Made by a program: the position numbers and the translations under genes. A stretch of DNA of 64,000 bases from assembly GCA_963556145.1 (NCBI GenBank), contig OY744462.1, positions 6,076,001 to 6,140,000 of the forward strand, in the 5' to 3' direction. Source of the stretch: Hygrocybe punicea. Lineage: Eukaryota; Basidiomycota; Agaricomycetes; Agaricales; Hygrophoraceae. Shown here piece after piece: positions 1-11,162 of this stretch. Each line of letters starts with the position of its first letter. Position 1 is the first letter of the stretch. Under the pieces are notes generated by a model. It did not search any database. It was not told where the DNA came from and saw only the letters and a program-made list of their open reading frames with translations.

Positions 1-2151
1 CCGTTTCTTCAAGGATCGGCGAGGAGAGGTCGGAGGGAATTGAGAGTAGTGTGGGGTAATGCGTAATAGGTACAATGAGAACATGACCACCTCCAGGAAT
101 GTCCACATGGTCGGCAGATGACTGGGTAGGAATTATTTGACCCTTTGGCAATGTTAGGTAAGACTCTTCTCCAATAGCTACGATGAGATGTTTCCTGGCA
201 GGACACAATCAATTTGGACGATTTTGGGCATGTCAGTTAATAACCGTACGCAAGACTCGGATTCGATAAACAGAACCAGCATTCGTCCGCTGTATCAGAA
301 TCATTTATTTTTGTTCTTCCATGATGTAAACCCTCGCAAGTAGGACTTACGTCCGATTTCTTTCAGAGGCCCCCGTCTTCCGCCACGTCGATCGCTGCCA
401 GACTGTCTTTGATTCGCAACGGGACAGTCGTCAATATAGTGAGCCTCACTCCCGCAAGCACGACAAACGTATCCTTCTCGGGGCTTGCGGCCACCAGTAT
501 CTCCGACAGCATACTTTGTAGGACAATCGCGAACGAGGTGACCAGGCTATAAAAAAAGAAAAAGAGGGGATGAAGGGGATGAAGGCCATGGCTATGTGAG
601 GGAAAGAATGATACATACTACATTGCAGAACCTGCAAATATAGCCTTCCGGAGGTTCGATCCTTTCTGGACAATCGTCGATGAAATGCTGAAAAGTCATT
701 GTTGAGAAACAACGGTGGTATGCCAGATCAATCCCTCAACCTCAGCTGAATCGCACCGGCGGCATCTATAGTTTGGTGGTGGTTTTCCCGGGTTTCCCGA
801 AACTAGTCTCAATAATGAGAGCAACAATACGACACAGGAACGGAGAAACTGACCGACTCGATTTCTTTTCAGTGGTTGGCGAACATCTCCAAAGATGTAG
901 TTCTCGGGTGCACTAGTTTCGAGCGGACGCTTCAGAGGACGACGAGCTGCTTCTGTAAAAGGATTCTTCGTCGCATTTGAAGGTTTGGGAGTAGAAGCCA
1001 CAGGTTGTGCATCTGGTATGATGGAAAAGGCATAAAACCACTTCCGTAAGAAGGAAATTGAGTGGGGGAACAAGAATACAACCAGTGTCGAAAGCTCATA
1101 CCCTTTGTTTCTTTCCGCCAGAAGGTTCGACCCCAAACGCGCCGAGACTCACGAACCGCGAGACACGACCCTCCTCGTCGTCCCAAACAAATGGTTCCCT
1201 CTCCCAGAACTTGGGCGGTCGGCCAGCACCTGTTGATAAATGATACCGCGGTTTCGTCCGCCGGACGATGTCATCCAGAGGAGGGACACCTATTGAAGCG
1301 AGTTCAGGAGCAGGCAATGGGGCAGATGAGAAGTGGGTGATGGAGGAAGGCCAGACATTGCTGATGAGGACGTCGATGAGTTGTGATGGAGCAGCAGCGG
1401 ATTTTATGGCGGCCAAAGATGAATAGCTCCCTTTTATTGCCGTGGACTTTGTGGATGTATTTGAGAGGAACCTTTCCACGGTTTGAGGAGAAAAAAATGG
1501 GGACGTAAAGCCCTAAAAGCAGAGATCATGAATGGTGTGCCGAAACTGGGAAGAACGACATACTGGGGCGGTCTCCGCAGACAAATATATATCATGGTCG
1601 TAGACGCCACCCAAGCAAGCAATACGAAGACCGTGCGCAGTTGTGATGATTCCAGATTTGCCTAACAAAGGGTCAAGGCGAACGATTTGCTTCAGGCAGG
1701 TTTGGCAGACTCACTTAGAAGAAATACACGTTTGCACAGTTCCCCTCCAGTCTTTGCAAACTTGTCAATTACTAACTCTGGTAGAGGATGTTCACCCTGC
1801 ATGATATAACAGTCGAGTGGGGCTACAATGTGAATAATGATTGACTTGGTTAAGAAGACCAAGAACGAGGGAGTAGGCGAGAACCTTGAAGTTTTCCATC
1901 CAAAAGTTGGCGCACTTGGTCCGGCTCTCCTTGTCCTCGACCATCGGAATCCAATGGGCCGAAAAAGTCCCCAGTGCAGAGAACGAAATCGAACTTGCCG
2001 TGTTTGGCATCAATGGCCTTGATTTTGAGAAATAATTCGCTGATTGCGCCAACAGTTGGACCAACAGTGAGGCTGCAAGTGGAGAAGGTCAGAAAGGCTC
2101 GCTCTCGTGCATGTTGGCATTGGCATTTGTTTACATTTTCACTGGCGCCAT
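1..2151 (-). CDS. DRN1: CWF19-like protein / lariat-debranching cofactor Drn1, cut by the window edge
   Basis: Homologue of yeast Drn1 and human CWF19L1, which associate with the lariat-debranching enzyme Dbr1 and late spliceosomes in the nucleus. Spliced translation starts MAPVKILTVGPTVGAI; the ATG at 2151 is followed by a 17-nt first exon and a short intron, which fixes the start. Next come the metallophosphatase-like N-terminal part (CTGDFFGPL, YIMQGEHPLPE, then HGLRIACLGGVYD), a WPSSI segment, and a zinc-knuckle region with three Cys-rich units near 430-780 (CRRCDSAE, CRFCN, CRACGSEAHYIDDCP). At 1-300 the HIT-like CwfJ C-terminal domain begins (ECWFCLSNP, then HVDIPGGGHVLIVP). About seven introns of 50-60 nt are evident. 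The 3' end, including the second CwfJ domain, lies outside the window. Identity is confident; individual splice sites less so. Confidence 0.9.
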
Positions 2152-2862
2152 TGTCGAACTCGGGTTGCAATTGCCAAACTGCTACAAATTCACGACAGCT
2201 ATGTACCCGGTAACAAGCCTGCCTGAGCTTCGCAACCTGGACGAAAGCCCTTGTAAGCTTAATTTCGCATATCATAACTTGCTGGAACGCAAATAAGCTC
2301 AAGCTTAAGGTTCACTGCAAGTCCTCGTACTTGTATACCTTCTGAATCCTTGTACACATGATCCTCTTCTGATCGTTCTTGTGCGATTTGTTTCCCGGTT
2401 GGCATCGTTGGCTCTTGTGGCGTAATCAATTATTCTATGGCGACCAGGTCTCGTACGCGTGTTACAATAGACGCACAAGAATCTATTGCGAAGCAGTAGT
2501 TGAGGTGATGTCGCCGCTGTGGGGCATTGGTGAGGTAAATTGTACCTGGGGTGGACCTTGGTTCCGTACTGATGGCTGGTAATCTTGCTACGAACTACGA
2601 ACTACGCCGAGTTAGCAGTTGTCTCTAGCGACGGTAGCGCTGAGCAGCCTGGGCCTGGGGTAAAACTTACCCCCTCTTCGCCTACTTATTTCCAAAAAAG
2701 GCAATATTATGATCTCGATCTGGTATGTGTTGTGTGCAAGCTACCTGATCTTACGTTGTGACCCCGCATATAATATAAAAGCAAACATTAATGTGTCGTT
2801 GTCGTTGTCATTCTTTCAAACGCCCTCCTCTTCCCCCTTCGCTTTCCCGTATTCTCGGCGCA
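2152..2862. promoter_or_regulatory. Intergenic region with TATA-like element upstream of carboxylesterase
   Basis: About 0.7 kb between the divergent DRN1 and carboxylesterase starts. Only short uninterpretable ORFs are present. An A/T-rich TATAATATAAAAG run at about 2769-2781 lies some 85 bp before the esterase ATG and is a plausible core promoter. Nothing else recognised. Confidence 0.45.
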
Positions 2863-4707
2863 ATGGTTGCACTCGCTGCCGTCCTCTCATTTTCTCTCCT
2901 CTTCTCATCCTCTTGGCCTTTGCTTTTCCCAAGAAAGCCCTCCTGCACAACCTTCACCCCAATTGGCTTCGCCAATGGCGTCCTCGACGGGCCTGCAGTC
3001 AGATACTCCGTCAAGTATGGCTCTGCCAACAGATGGTCCCCGTCCTCCGTCGCCACAACTTGGTCATACCCGTAATTATCAATGCAAACAACAAGTCCCC
3101 TTTTCACCCTCTTCATAACATTTCTTCTTCTTAGCAATGCCGCCACAAATCCCGAAGCCTTACCTCTCGCTTGCCCACAAACAATTCTCGACCCATCAGG
3201 CTACTCAGAGGACTGCCTCTCCATGATTCTTTACGTTCCAGCAACTGTCTCTTTACATAGCGACGTTCCAACGTTGATGTGGTTCGTGCAGTTCTTTTTC
3301 TTCCACACCCATCCTCTGATCAATTCTTATAGGATTCATGGCGGTTCCTTCCTCGTTGGCTCAGCCACAGCCCCTGGCCTTGACGGTTCTAACTTGGCTG
3401 CAGCGACAGGTTCTATCGTTGCCGTGATCCAGTATAGGTTGGGAGTCGTATGTAACACCTCACATCTTTCTAATCATCCGTGCTGACCGAAAACTCCCAG
3501 CTTGGCTTCATGCCACCTGACGGATCGACGAATCTTGCCGTTAAAGATGTAGTCACCGCAATGTCTTTTCTTCACAAAGTCATCTGGTCTTTCGGAGGCT
3601 CTTCTTCCAAGATCACCCTCGCTGGCCAGAGCAGTGGTGCCAACATGATTAGGGCCCTACTGGCAGTCCCATCCGCATCGTCCTTGTTTCAATCTGCCAT
3701 CATTGAGTCTGACCCGATGGTGTGTTGATTTCGTCATCGCCTCCAGAGACCATTCACTCATGATTTCGCCTCTTCAGAATTTTGGTTTTCTGAAATCGTC
3801 CACTCAACAGCTCCTGCTCAACAACTTTACATCTTCGCTGGGATGTAACAACAATACTTGCCCCAGCACGCTGACGCTTGATGCTATTTTGAAAGCCCAA
3901 ACAAATATCGTAAACAATGCTGTCACTATCGATCCTTCTACTGGTCAAAACGAACCAATACGGCCTGTGGACGACGGCTCCTTCATCACATCCACGTTGG
4001 ACTCCACATCTCCCTTTCCCCATGTCTCTAAGCCAGTCCTGATCTCAACGGTATTGTCTGAGGCTGGACCTCCAATATTCTCTGCATTCCCAGACCCACT
4101 CCCTTCAACTGAGTTTGCTCACATTACGCAAATCTTCTTGGGCACCACTCGCACGAACACCATCTTGGCGTCCAGTTTTTATCAAGTCTCTGCTGGCTCT
4201 GATGCCCGGTTGCAGTTACAAACGTTGGGAACTGACTACATCTACAAATGCCCGAGTTGGACTTTTGCTAGGAATTGGGTTCAGAATGGCGGACAGGCTT
4301 TCGTTGGTGTATATACGGTCGGCGCTACCTACCCAGACAATGCGCAGTTTCCATTTTGCAAACTGACCAGTTCTGTCTGTCACGAAGATGACATCGAGAT
4401 AGTGGTCCGTCTACTTGATCTTCCAAATCGACTAACCATTGCTTACATATTCCTTCCTCAGTTTGGAACAGCCCCGAATCCTAATCCTGCCCAATCTGCA
4501 CTCATCAGTCAAGTGCAAAAGCGATATAGAGCCTTCCTGCACAGCGGAAACCCCAACACCGATGGTCTTCCGACGTGGCACCAAGCTACTACCACTGACG
4601 TGCACGCACTCAACCTCGGTGGGTCTGGCGAAGTAGCTGCCGGCGCGTGCGACCCAAGCTTCTGGGGTTCAGCCGTGCAATATGACTACCAAGTCTTTGG
4701 CATTTAG
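2863..4707 (+). CDS. Secreted type-B carboxylesterase/lipase
   Basis: Alpha/beta-hydrolase of the cholinesterase-like (type B) carboxylesterase/lipase family, predicted to hydrolyse ester bonds of lipids or related substrates outside the cell. The ATG at 2863 opens a hydrophobic signal peptide (MVALAAVLSFSLLF). After it come the substrate-entry Cys region (EDCLS), the oxyanion loop WIHGGSFLVG, the nucleophile elbow GQSSGANM (Ser), a LSEAG segment that probably supplies the acidic residue, and VCHEDDIEIVFG carrying the catalytic His. Five introns are inferred near 3059-3135, 3284-3333, 3449-3500, 3719-3777 and 4405-4461. Each restores the frame across family-conserved motifs, for example MW joined to IHGGS. 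The protein is about 510-530 aa, normal for the family. All triad positions look intact. The exact substrate cannot be read from the sequence. Confidence 0.88.
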
Positions 4708-4856
4708 ACCAATAAAAACGCTCACAACTTGTATTATAATCGAGGGCACTCTTGCAGCGTTTCGTATTACAGGTACATACTGGCGTTCAGTTTAGTGTAT
4801 TATATTATAATACATGGTTTGTTTACCGGTGTGACCGTCGATGGAATATTCCCTGT

Positions 4857-6020
4857 TCAAAGCTTGACCTGCGTCGAAGGTTCAAACAATCCTTGCTCGA
4901 CTTCCGAGAAGATGTCAAAGTTTCGGAGCACGGCGATTTCGGTAACAACCTGTCGGATGATACGTATTCAGAATCGTCCGTTTGTAAAAAAATAAACAGA
5001 AAACCCCACCTCTCCTTTGCCGAACCTGATCAACGTGCGATGTAGTCGTCCCTTTGATCCACCACGGGTCTCGTCACCTTCTAGAGTCAGGACACTGCGC
5101 CCTTCCTCATCGCGCTCACGCATCATCTGGGGATTAATGACCATGCGACCGAATGAACCCCGAGAGAGTAAGCCAACTTGTTCCCGCTGTTCAGCCGTAC
5201 TCTCGCGCGTCTGGAGTATCCCAGCGAGGGTGGATAATATGTAGTATTGTGGTGGCATAAATGTCAATCGGCCTTGCCGGAACTCGGTGATCGCGTCATC
5301 GGGATGAACGAAGCGAGCTGCTATGACTTCTTGACCGCCGTCAGCAGTCGGAATGCGTTCCTCCTTGTCACCTATAGAGAATCCTGATGACCGAGCGTCA
5401 GGAAGGAAGACGACGAAAAATTGGGTGCGGAACCGTCTATGAAGTTTCAAAGGGTTTTTCAACAACAAAAAAATGTTATGTTATGTTGCTGATCCTGAGG
5501 GAGCTTTGGCTTGGGCCTCTCACCGGGGTGCCGTACGTGGCGTTACCCACTGAGTAAACGGCAGAAGAGCAGACAAATCGGCCTTCAGGTTGTGTTCTGT
5601 GAGGAAGGTGTTGAACACCATTTTTTGCGTATGGATCGCCGAGCGCGCCTCGTTCAGAGTAGCGTCGTCCAAATGAGACTCGGATGATGATGATGATGAT
5701 GATGATGAATCAGAGGAAGCTAGTAAAACACCAGACTCCTCAAATGTTTCACGAATCGCAGTCATTTGCATCGTATCATCTTGTTTCTCGTCAAAGTTGC
5801 CTCCCGGGAAGACCTTCAAGTGCAAAAATCGCCCATCCCAAATTCCCCAATTAGCGGCCGTTTGCTATCTTTTTTTGTCACTTACATGAAAACCTCCAAA
5901 AGACCGAGCATGAGGATTCCTATGTACCAGAAGAATCTCATTCCGCCTGTTTACGATTACCAAACTTGCTGAGGGACGAGGACGAGGATCCGTTGTCGGT
6001 TTCGGCCTTGCATGCGACAT
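4857..6020 (-). CDS. Nudix hydrolase (NUDT19-like)
   Basis: Nudix-family pyrophosphatase, similar in layout to NUDT19-type nucleoside-diphosphate-linked or acyl-CoA hydrolases. The chosen ATG at 6020 gives MSHARPKPTTDPRPRPSAS followed by LVIVNRRNEILLVHRNP. After an intron the Nudix box reads VFPGGNFDEKQDD then AIRETFEESGVLL; the REtFEESG core is clear, though the spacing before it is longer than the textbook box. A Ser run (about nine Ser, from a GAT/ATC-type microsatellite at 5687-5708) sits just after the box. The C-terminal exons (RRFRTQFFVVFLP, FMPPQYYILSTL, then VTEIAVLRNFDIF) end at a TGA at 4857. Four exons are inferred. The substrate is unknown. Confidence 0.82.
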
Positions 6021-6335
6021 GAGCAATAATGTTTTAGCGACGCCCAGGGGTGAGGACCATCCAGAGATTCTTGAATGCGACAGCTGCAAGCGAGGGTACA
6101 TACATAGATCACAATATCAATGTTATCATCGGGACCGTAATCAGAGTGAATCAAGGAACGACGGCGCGTTAGAATTCTAGGGCTCGAACATTATACAAGA
6201 GATTGGAATATATGCCGGGACAGGGAACTCCACACGAGATTCCGCTTGTGCGCACCCATGACGAACGGATTCAATATCAAGAATCTGAAGCAGGAATCTG
6301 GTCTCCATAGTGCAGCGTTTTCAGCGCTCCCCAGT
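6021..6335. other. Intergenic, nothing recognised
   Basis: About 315 bp between the Nudix gene start and the UBLCP1 stop, both on the minus strand. It must hold the UBLCP1 3' UTR and the Nudix promoter. No distinct motif or ORF with supportable coding value was seen. Confidence 0.5.
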
Positions 6336-8071
6336 CTACGCAGGTGGTAAACCACGAACAACATTCTTCCAATCCTGTAATGATAATAATCAAATGCGTG
6401 AATCTGATTTCAAATAGAAACACACAACCAACCTTGTGCTCAAGAGTCCTGAAATCGGCCACAGTCGCAATGTGAACCATGTATCTAGCCAGCTTGTCCA
6501 GCTCGCGATCCGCCAAGGCTTCTGCAGTGTGAGCATTCTTGAAAGCGTGGATTCTGAGTCCCTCTTTGGGATTGAGCGCAAAATTGCGGCTCTGCCTCAA
6601 AGCTAAGGAGCACCAAGACTTGCAATGGACATAACATACTCACCAGGTCGTCCACGTGAATGGTATTCTTCGCATCACTGTTCGACAACTATAAGTGGTC
6701 GACAGATGTTGAAAGCCAAAGCGAATACATTACAATTGAGGGAAGTGATTCCAAATAATCTGAAGTGCCTTGACTGAGTGCATGTGCGATTTGTTATTAC
6801 GTTCTGTAAAAACGGTGAACATGCTCGTTTTGTCGAGCACTTTCCAGCAGTCCAGTTTGTTTTAGAATTCAAAGCATACGGCCACCGTTATATCTCACCG
6901 AATGATATCTGCGCGCACAATTATCTGTGAGACCAAAGCAGCAACAACCGACCTATTTTTTAAGGCGAACCTTGTAGCTGCGATCCGATCCTAACATCCC
7001 CAGTTCGACAAGTTTTGTTTCTAGCCAAATCCAACTGGTCTGGGACCTGCATGACAGTCAATATCAAGGAGGGCATGCTGGAGGGACAAATGTTGCCATA
7101 TGCAAATATCATAATAAGGGTATATTGCTTCCAAAAATTCATGCAGGTGGGGCCTCGCACATTCAGCGGGAGGTAACGAGCCCGAGGTCAATGGTTTCGT
7201 GTCTAGGATTGCTACAAGAAGATTTAGAGACGCTGTCGTTCGGAAATGAACCAACTCACTGTAGTCTATATCGAGAACTAGTAATCGCATGCCTTGCCGT
7301 AGGGGATGGATGATATTGACCTGCAGCCTTTGAGTGGCATCCTTGACCGCTCGAACATTCCGTTGGTCATTCTTATACTTTTCGGCGGCCACAGGATCCT
7401 CAGTAAAATCGACATCCAAGTCGTTGATCACATCGGGTAAAAATTCTAGTTCTACAGGGGAAAATCAGAATATTCAATATAAAAAAGAAGGGCAACATTT
7501 AACAAACTTGACGGGTCATCTATCTCTTCGCCTTCTGGGGTACCGATTAGGGTGAACTGTTTTCCTGTCACCAGGCCAAGGTCCGCGCTGGTATTGCAAA
7601 AAAAAAACTGTAAACACGTCTGACCGAAACCAGACAAAAGGCGTACATCCGAGCTTGATCAGGAGGCAACTTTCCCTTTACTAGACCAAGAATCTTTTGT
7701 CGTCCTGGAGGGACTTTGGTCAACTTTTGGAGAGCAACTTTGAGATCGAACACTCTGTATAAATCCTGAGCAACGATTAGCAACTCAAGTGTTGAATGGT
7801 AAATCAAACCTGTCAGAGTCAGCCATGTCCAGCGTGAAAGAATTCTTTGACCAAGTAAACTGCAGCTGAACCCAGCGCTCGGACTCGGAGGAGCTACCAC
7901 TACTGTCATCGAGAATGACCTGGTCATGAATTGTCAGATCGCCGCACGACGAACCTGGCTTGGCAAATGAATACTCACTCCGGTATTCGTTGTGAAAACG
8001 GTCGTATCCAAGTCACTGGCGGTACCGCTCGAGCCTTCTGCGTCGATCGCCGTAATATTTTCTGTGGACAT
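6336..8071 (-). CDS. UBLCP1: Ubiquitin-like domain CTD phosphatase (UBLCP1), proteasome phosphatase
   Basis: Homologue of UBLCP1, an HAD-family phosphatase that binds the 26S proteasome through its ubiquitin-like domain and dephosphorylates it in the nucleus. The N-terminus starts at the ATG at 8071 (MSTENITAIDAEGSSG). The ubiquitin-like domain follows (VFDLKVALQKLTKVPPGRQK, KGKLPPDQ, FTLIGTPEGEEI). The HAD domain begins MRLLVLDIDYTILDTKP, with the DxDxT nucleophile motif intact, and continues with YYDICIWSQTSW, VLDKTSMFTVF, KALQIIWNHFPQF and NTIHVDDLGRNFALNP. It ends ..VRGLPPA at a TAG at 6336. At least eight introns are needed. The order and motifs match the whole family length, so the gene looks intact. 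It faces NAA20 across a 130-bp divergent gap. Confidence 0.92.
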
Positions 8072-8201
8072 CTAATCAACAATATTAATCGAACACCACA
8101 ACTGAAGTTGGAGTCGGACTCATGCACGTGACTCCAGACGGCTCGCACCGGCGCGGAGGCTTGACAGAAACTGACAGAAACTTGGAACTCAGGACGCTAC
8201 T
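8072..8201. promoter_or_regulatory. Divergent promoter between UBLCP1 and NAA20
   Basis: 130 bp separate the two start codons, which point away from each other, so both genes must be promoted from here or from overlapping DNA. A short GACAGAAACTGACAGAAACT direct repeat occurs at about 8163-8182. No TATA box is evident. Confidence 0.5.
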
Positions 8202-8961
8202 ATGAGCATCCTACGACCTTTCAAAGCCTCCGATATGTTCAAGTTTAATAATATGTGAGTTCTTCTTACATCCTGTACGGCGTATTTTCACTTTACACTT
8301 CTGACGTAGTAATCTTGATATATGGACCGAAACTGTGAGGACCTGCTACTTTCAATAATTTGGATCTCACTAATGGTTGTAGTACGGCATCGGTTTCTAC
8401 TTGAGCTATCTCGCCCGATGGCCAGACCTCTGCTGTGTACAGGAGGCACCAAACGGACGTCTAATGGGTTACAGTGCGTACCTCGACCTGCCTTACATTA
8501 CTTTTCTCGACATTTTTCCAGTCCTCGGGAAAGCTGAGGGTACCAATACCGAATGGCATGGACATATCACCGCACTCACAGTTGCGCCTGAATACCGTCG
8601 TCTTTCCCTTGCCCGCAGAATGGTGTCTCTGCTAGAACTCGTATCGGATGAAACATACAAAGGCTTCTTTGTCGATTTATATGTCCGATGTGCAAACACC
8701 GTGGCGATAGAAATGTACGAGGGACTAGGGTACAGCGTATACAGACGTGTGAGAGAATACTATGGCAATTTGGGTGTTGGAAAGGGAGGTAGAGACGAGG
8801 AGGATGCTTTTGGTGCGTGGCCCGCCTTAGGGTATAAATGTCTCCTCTTTTGATGTCCTCGATATCTAGACATGCGCAAGCCTCTGTCGCGAGATCCACT
8901 GCGGCGTTCAGTGCGACTGAATGGGCGAGACATGGTTGTTAGTGCAGATGCGGTGGTATAA
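8202..8961 (+). CDS. NAA20: N-terminal acetyltransferase B catalytic subunit NAA20
   Basis: GNAT-fold catalytic subunit of NatB, which acetylates nascent proteins starting Met-Asp, Met-Glu, Met-Asn or Met-Gln on the ribosome together with NAA25. Spliced protein: MSILRPFKASDMFKFNNINL, then DIWTETYGIGFYLSYLARWP, GYILGKAEG, WHGHITALTVAPEYRRL (acetyl-CoA-binding loop, V-A-P-E-Y-R-R-L), the FVDLYVRCANTVAIEMYEG segment and GLGYSVYRRVREYY. The C-terminus DAFDMRKPLSRD...ADAVV is typical, with the DMRK motif conserved in the family. Introns are inferred at about 8255-8310, 8335-8382, 8474-8515 and 8811-8869; the third places GY next to ILGKAEG. The length, about 180 aa, is normal. Confidence 0.93.
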
Positions 8962-9269
8962 TACTTCACCAGTGGTCGACCTTACTCAGTATCCATACAA
9001 AAAGGTTGTGGCTTCCGAAGGTCTCCTGCTGGATGCAACATATCTATATGTGAGATCGAGAAAACATTGAAGTTTAACGACTAGGAGTCTGCAACTTGAA
9101 ACAAAAATCGCTCAGCGCCGGTGTCACGGAGAATGGCATGAATGCGCTATGATGAACCCTAATTTAGGTGTTCTCAGATCTCTAGTTTCGCCACGCTGCC
9201 TGCGACCAATTGGAATGTGGCCAAAGAAGAAGGAGCTGATATGAAACATCAGTGTCGATTCCATCCCAC
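8962..9269. other. Convergent 3' region between NAA20 and CSN8
   Basis: About 310 bp between two stop codons on opposite strands; expected to hold both 3' UTRs and polyadenylation signals. Nothing else recognised. A longer CSN8 tail reading into this region cannot be ruled out. Confidence 0.4.
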
Positions 9270-10215
9270 CTAGCAATAATACGAACCTTGTGTCTCGCTG
9301 TTTACACGAGAACTTGTAATCGAGGTAGGGGTCAAAACGTGTGTCGAGGCATCGTAAGACCACTGATATTTTTTGACGACTTCATAACAGTAAGTACACA
9401 ATAGACCAGAAGACTGCCACTTCGGTTACATACTGGCGAGCAACTGGTCAGCAGGAAGACCTAAATAGGTTTGGGCCAAAGAGAACGGAATTGAAACATA
9501 TGCTTTTGAAAGAAGGCCAAATGTTCTGTGACGGAAGGATTCTACGCTTTGAGCGATTAGACTCAATTTACGCAGTGAAAAGTTTTTACGAACCGAGAAA
9601 TTCCGCTAACATGTTTGCAATCACCAAACCAAGTTTAGCGTCCAAGAAATTTGACTGGTCTATGATGTGGAATAAATCATCTGCACGAGAATAAACTGTT
9701 GCATGATTTCTTTCCCAAGTAGAGGCCAGGAGATTCAGGAGTGCTTGGGCTAATGGAAGCATAAACAGACTTTCGGGCAGTCGCGTCAGTGCATATCGAG
9801 CAGGAGATCTGGGTCTGATATCAGAGCTAAAAGAGTTCTCCGAGGAATGTAAACGCACAGATTATCCATGATAAGATAAGCAAGGATTAGGGGCGCTGTG
9901 AGGAGTAGGCGAGTCTGGTGGCGATCAGCGTCGCTCTGACAGACAGCCTTATTCAATCAAATCTCGCCCAGAAGTAAAAGAGACACGAACATTAATCTCG
10001 GTTCGTTCAGCAAATTGAACAAGTTCATGAAATTTGCCTTCAGCAGCCAGACTCGCAATCGCAGGGAATGCAAGCTGATAAGAGTCCTGCTTCGATGGTG
10101 TCTGTGGAGGGACAGGCACGGAAACAGTCGGAACCGCGACCGTTGCCTTTTCTTTCTCCTCGTCCTGAATTTCTGTTGCAGTTGTAGGAGGGGGGGTTGG
10201 TGGACCGTTGGCCAT
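9270..10215 (-). CDS. CSN8: COP9 signalosome subunit 8 (CSN8)
   Basis: Small PCI-domain subunit of the COP9 signalosome, the complex that removes Nedd8 from cullin ubiquitin ligases. The start at 10215 gives MANGPPTPPPTTATEIQDEE, a low-complexity head. It is followed by LAFPAIASLAAEGKFHELVQ, then TRLLLTAPLILAYLIMDNL, the PCI-like core LPLAQALLNLLASTWERNH and FLDAKLGLVIANMLAEFL. The last exons read TFGLLSKAYVSIPFSLAQTY and LGLPADQLLA, then VKKYQWSYDASTHVLTP. The stop is placed at 9270 (..TQGSYYC). Five exons are proposed. The last splice is the least certain. It could also be a related CSN8/PSMD8/eIF3k-family member, but length and the LGLPAD motif favour CSN8. Confidence 0.78.
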
Positions 10216-10270
10216 GGTAGTTCAAGACAGCTGATTCAAATTACCTAAATCGGGCTTATCGCGGAATATC
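10216..10270. promoter_or_regulatory. 55-bp divergent promoter between CSN8 and NECAP gene
   Basis: Only 55 bp separate the start codons of two divergently transcribed genes. The two 5' UTRs therefore have to be very short or the transcripts must overlap at their 5' ends. No TATA box is seen. Confidence 0.55.
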
Positions 10271-11162
10271 ATGGATATCCTCGACGATGAAATCGAATCC
10301 ATCCTGTATATTGCTCGGGAAATATCAGGTGGTTCAGTAGTGCCCCGACCCACAATGTCATCTAATGCAACTCAACAGTCTACAAGATCCCACCTCTCCG
10401 AGCGAATGAGGGTCACCGAGCAAATGATTGGGGTGATCTGGCAAATCCGCTTTGGAAAGGAAGGCTACGAATAATAGAAAAGTCGAAGGGAACGGCTTTG
10501 TATTTTGAGGATGCTCAGACCGGTAAGGAGCGCGACTATCATCACATTTACTCATGTAGTTTCTATCTGCTTCCAACAGGTGACTGTAAGAGCTTTCGTT
10601 CATGCAGTGAGCTTGTCCCCGCTAACTGGTAGAATCATCAGTGTTCGCGAAAGCGGACTACGATCCACTCAAACCCTCCGTTGAGGCTGTTCTTGACTCT
10701 TCCCGATATTTCGTAGTGCGAGTAGAAGACGCAGGGAAAAAGGCATACATTGGGATGGGTTTCGCCGAGCGTACAGACAGTTTTGATTTTAGCAAGTGGC
10801 ATTATTACTTTGTGAAATTCCCGTCATCTCATGCTGAAAGTTACTAGACGTGGCCCTCCAAGATTACACCAAGTAATGTGTTGAACTCTCCATTTGCATG
10901 ATACTGACACCGTCGTCACAGACGTTCTAAGGCCAAGCTCAATCCTCCTTCTCCAACGTCTGAATCGACGTCTCCGCACCTTCCTGCCGGGCCAAAGAAA
11001 GATTATACTCTCAAGGAAGGGGAGACTTTTTCCATTTCGATTCCAGGTCGCAAGAAACCGGGTACTGGGGGAAATTTACTAGGTTCCGGAAGCGGAGAGA
11101 GCTCTTCGAGTAGTGTGCCTTTGTTGCCCCCTCCCCCAAGTGCACCGAGAAGAATAGCTTGA
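10271..11162 (+). CDS. NECAP-like adaptin-ear-binding protein (DUF1681 family)
   Basis: Homologue of NECAP proteins, which bind AP-2/AP-1 adaptor ears during clathrin-coated vesicle formation. It starts [18 protein letters not shown]. The PH-like NECAP domain follows: [20 protein letters not shown], then [78 protein letters not shown] proline-rich tail ([13 protein letters not shown]) ends at a TGA at 11162. Two splice features are unusual: an inferred 6-nt exon at 10580-10585, which supplies the conserved G-D/E-L before FAKA, and a GC-AG intron at 10792-10848. The domain is intact. The tail may be truncated relative to the ancestral gene (see findings). Confidence 0.88.
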
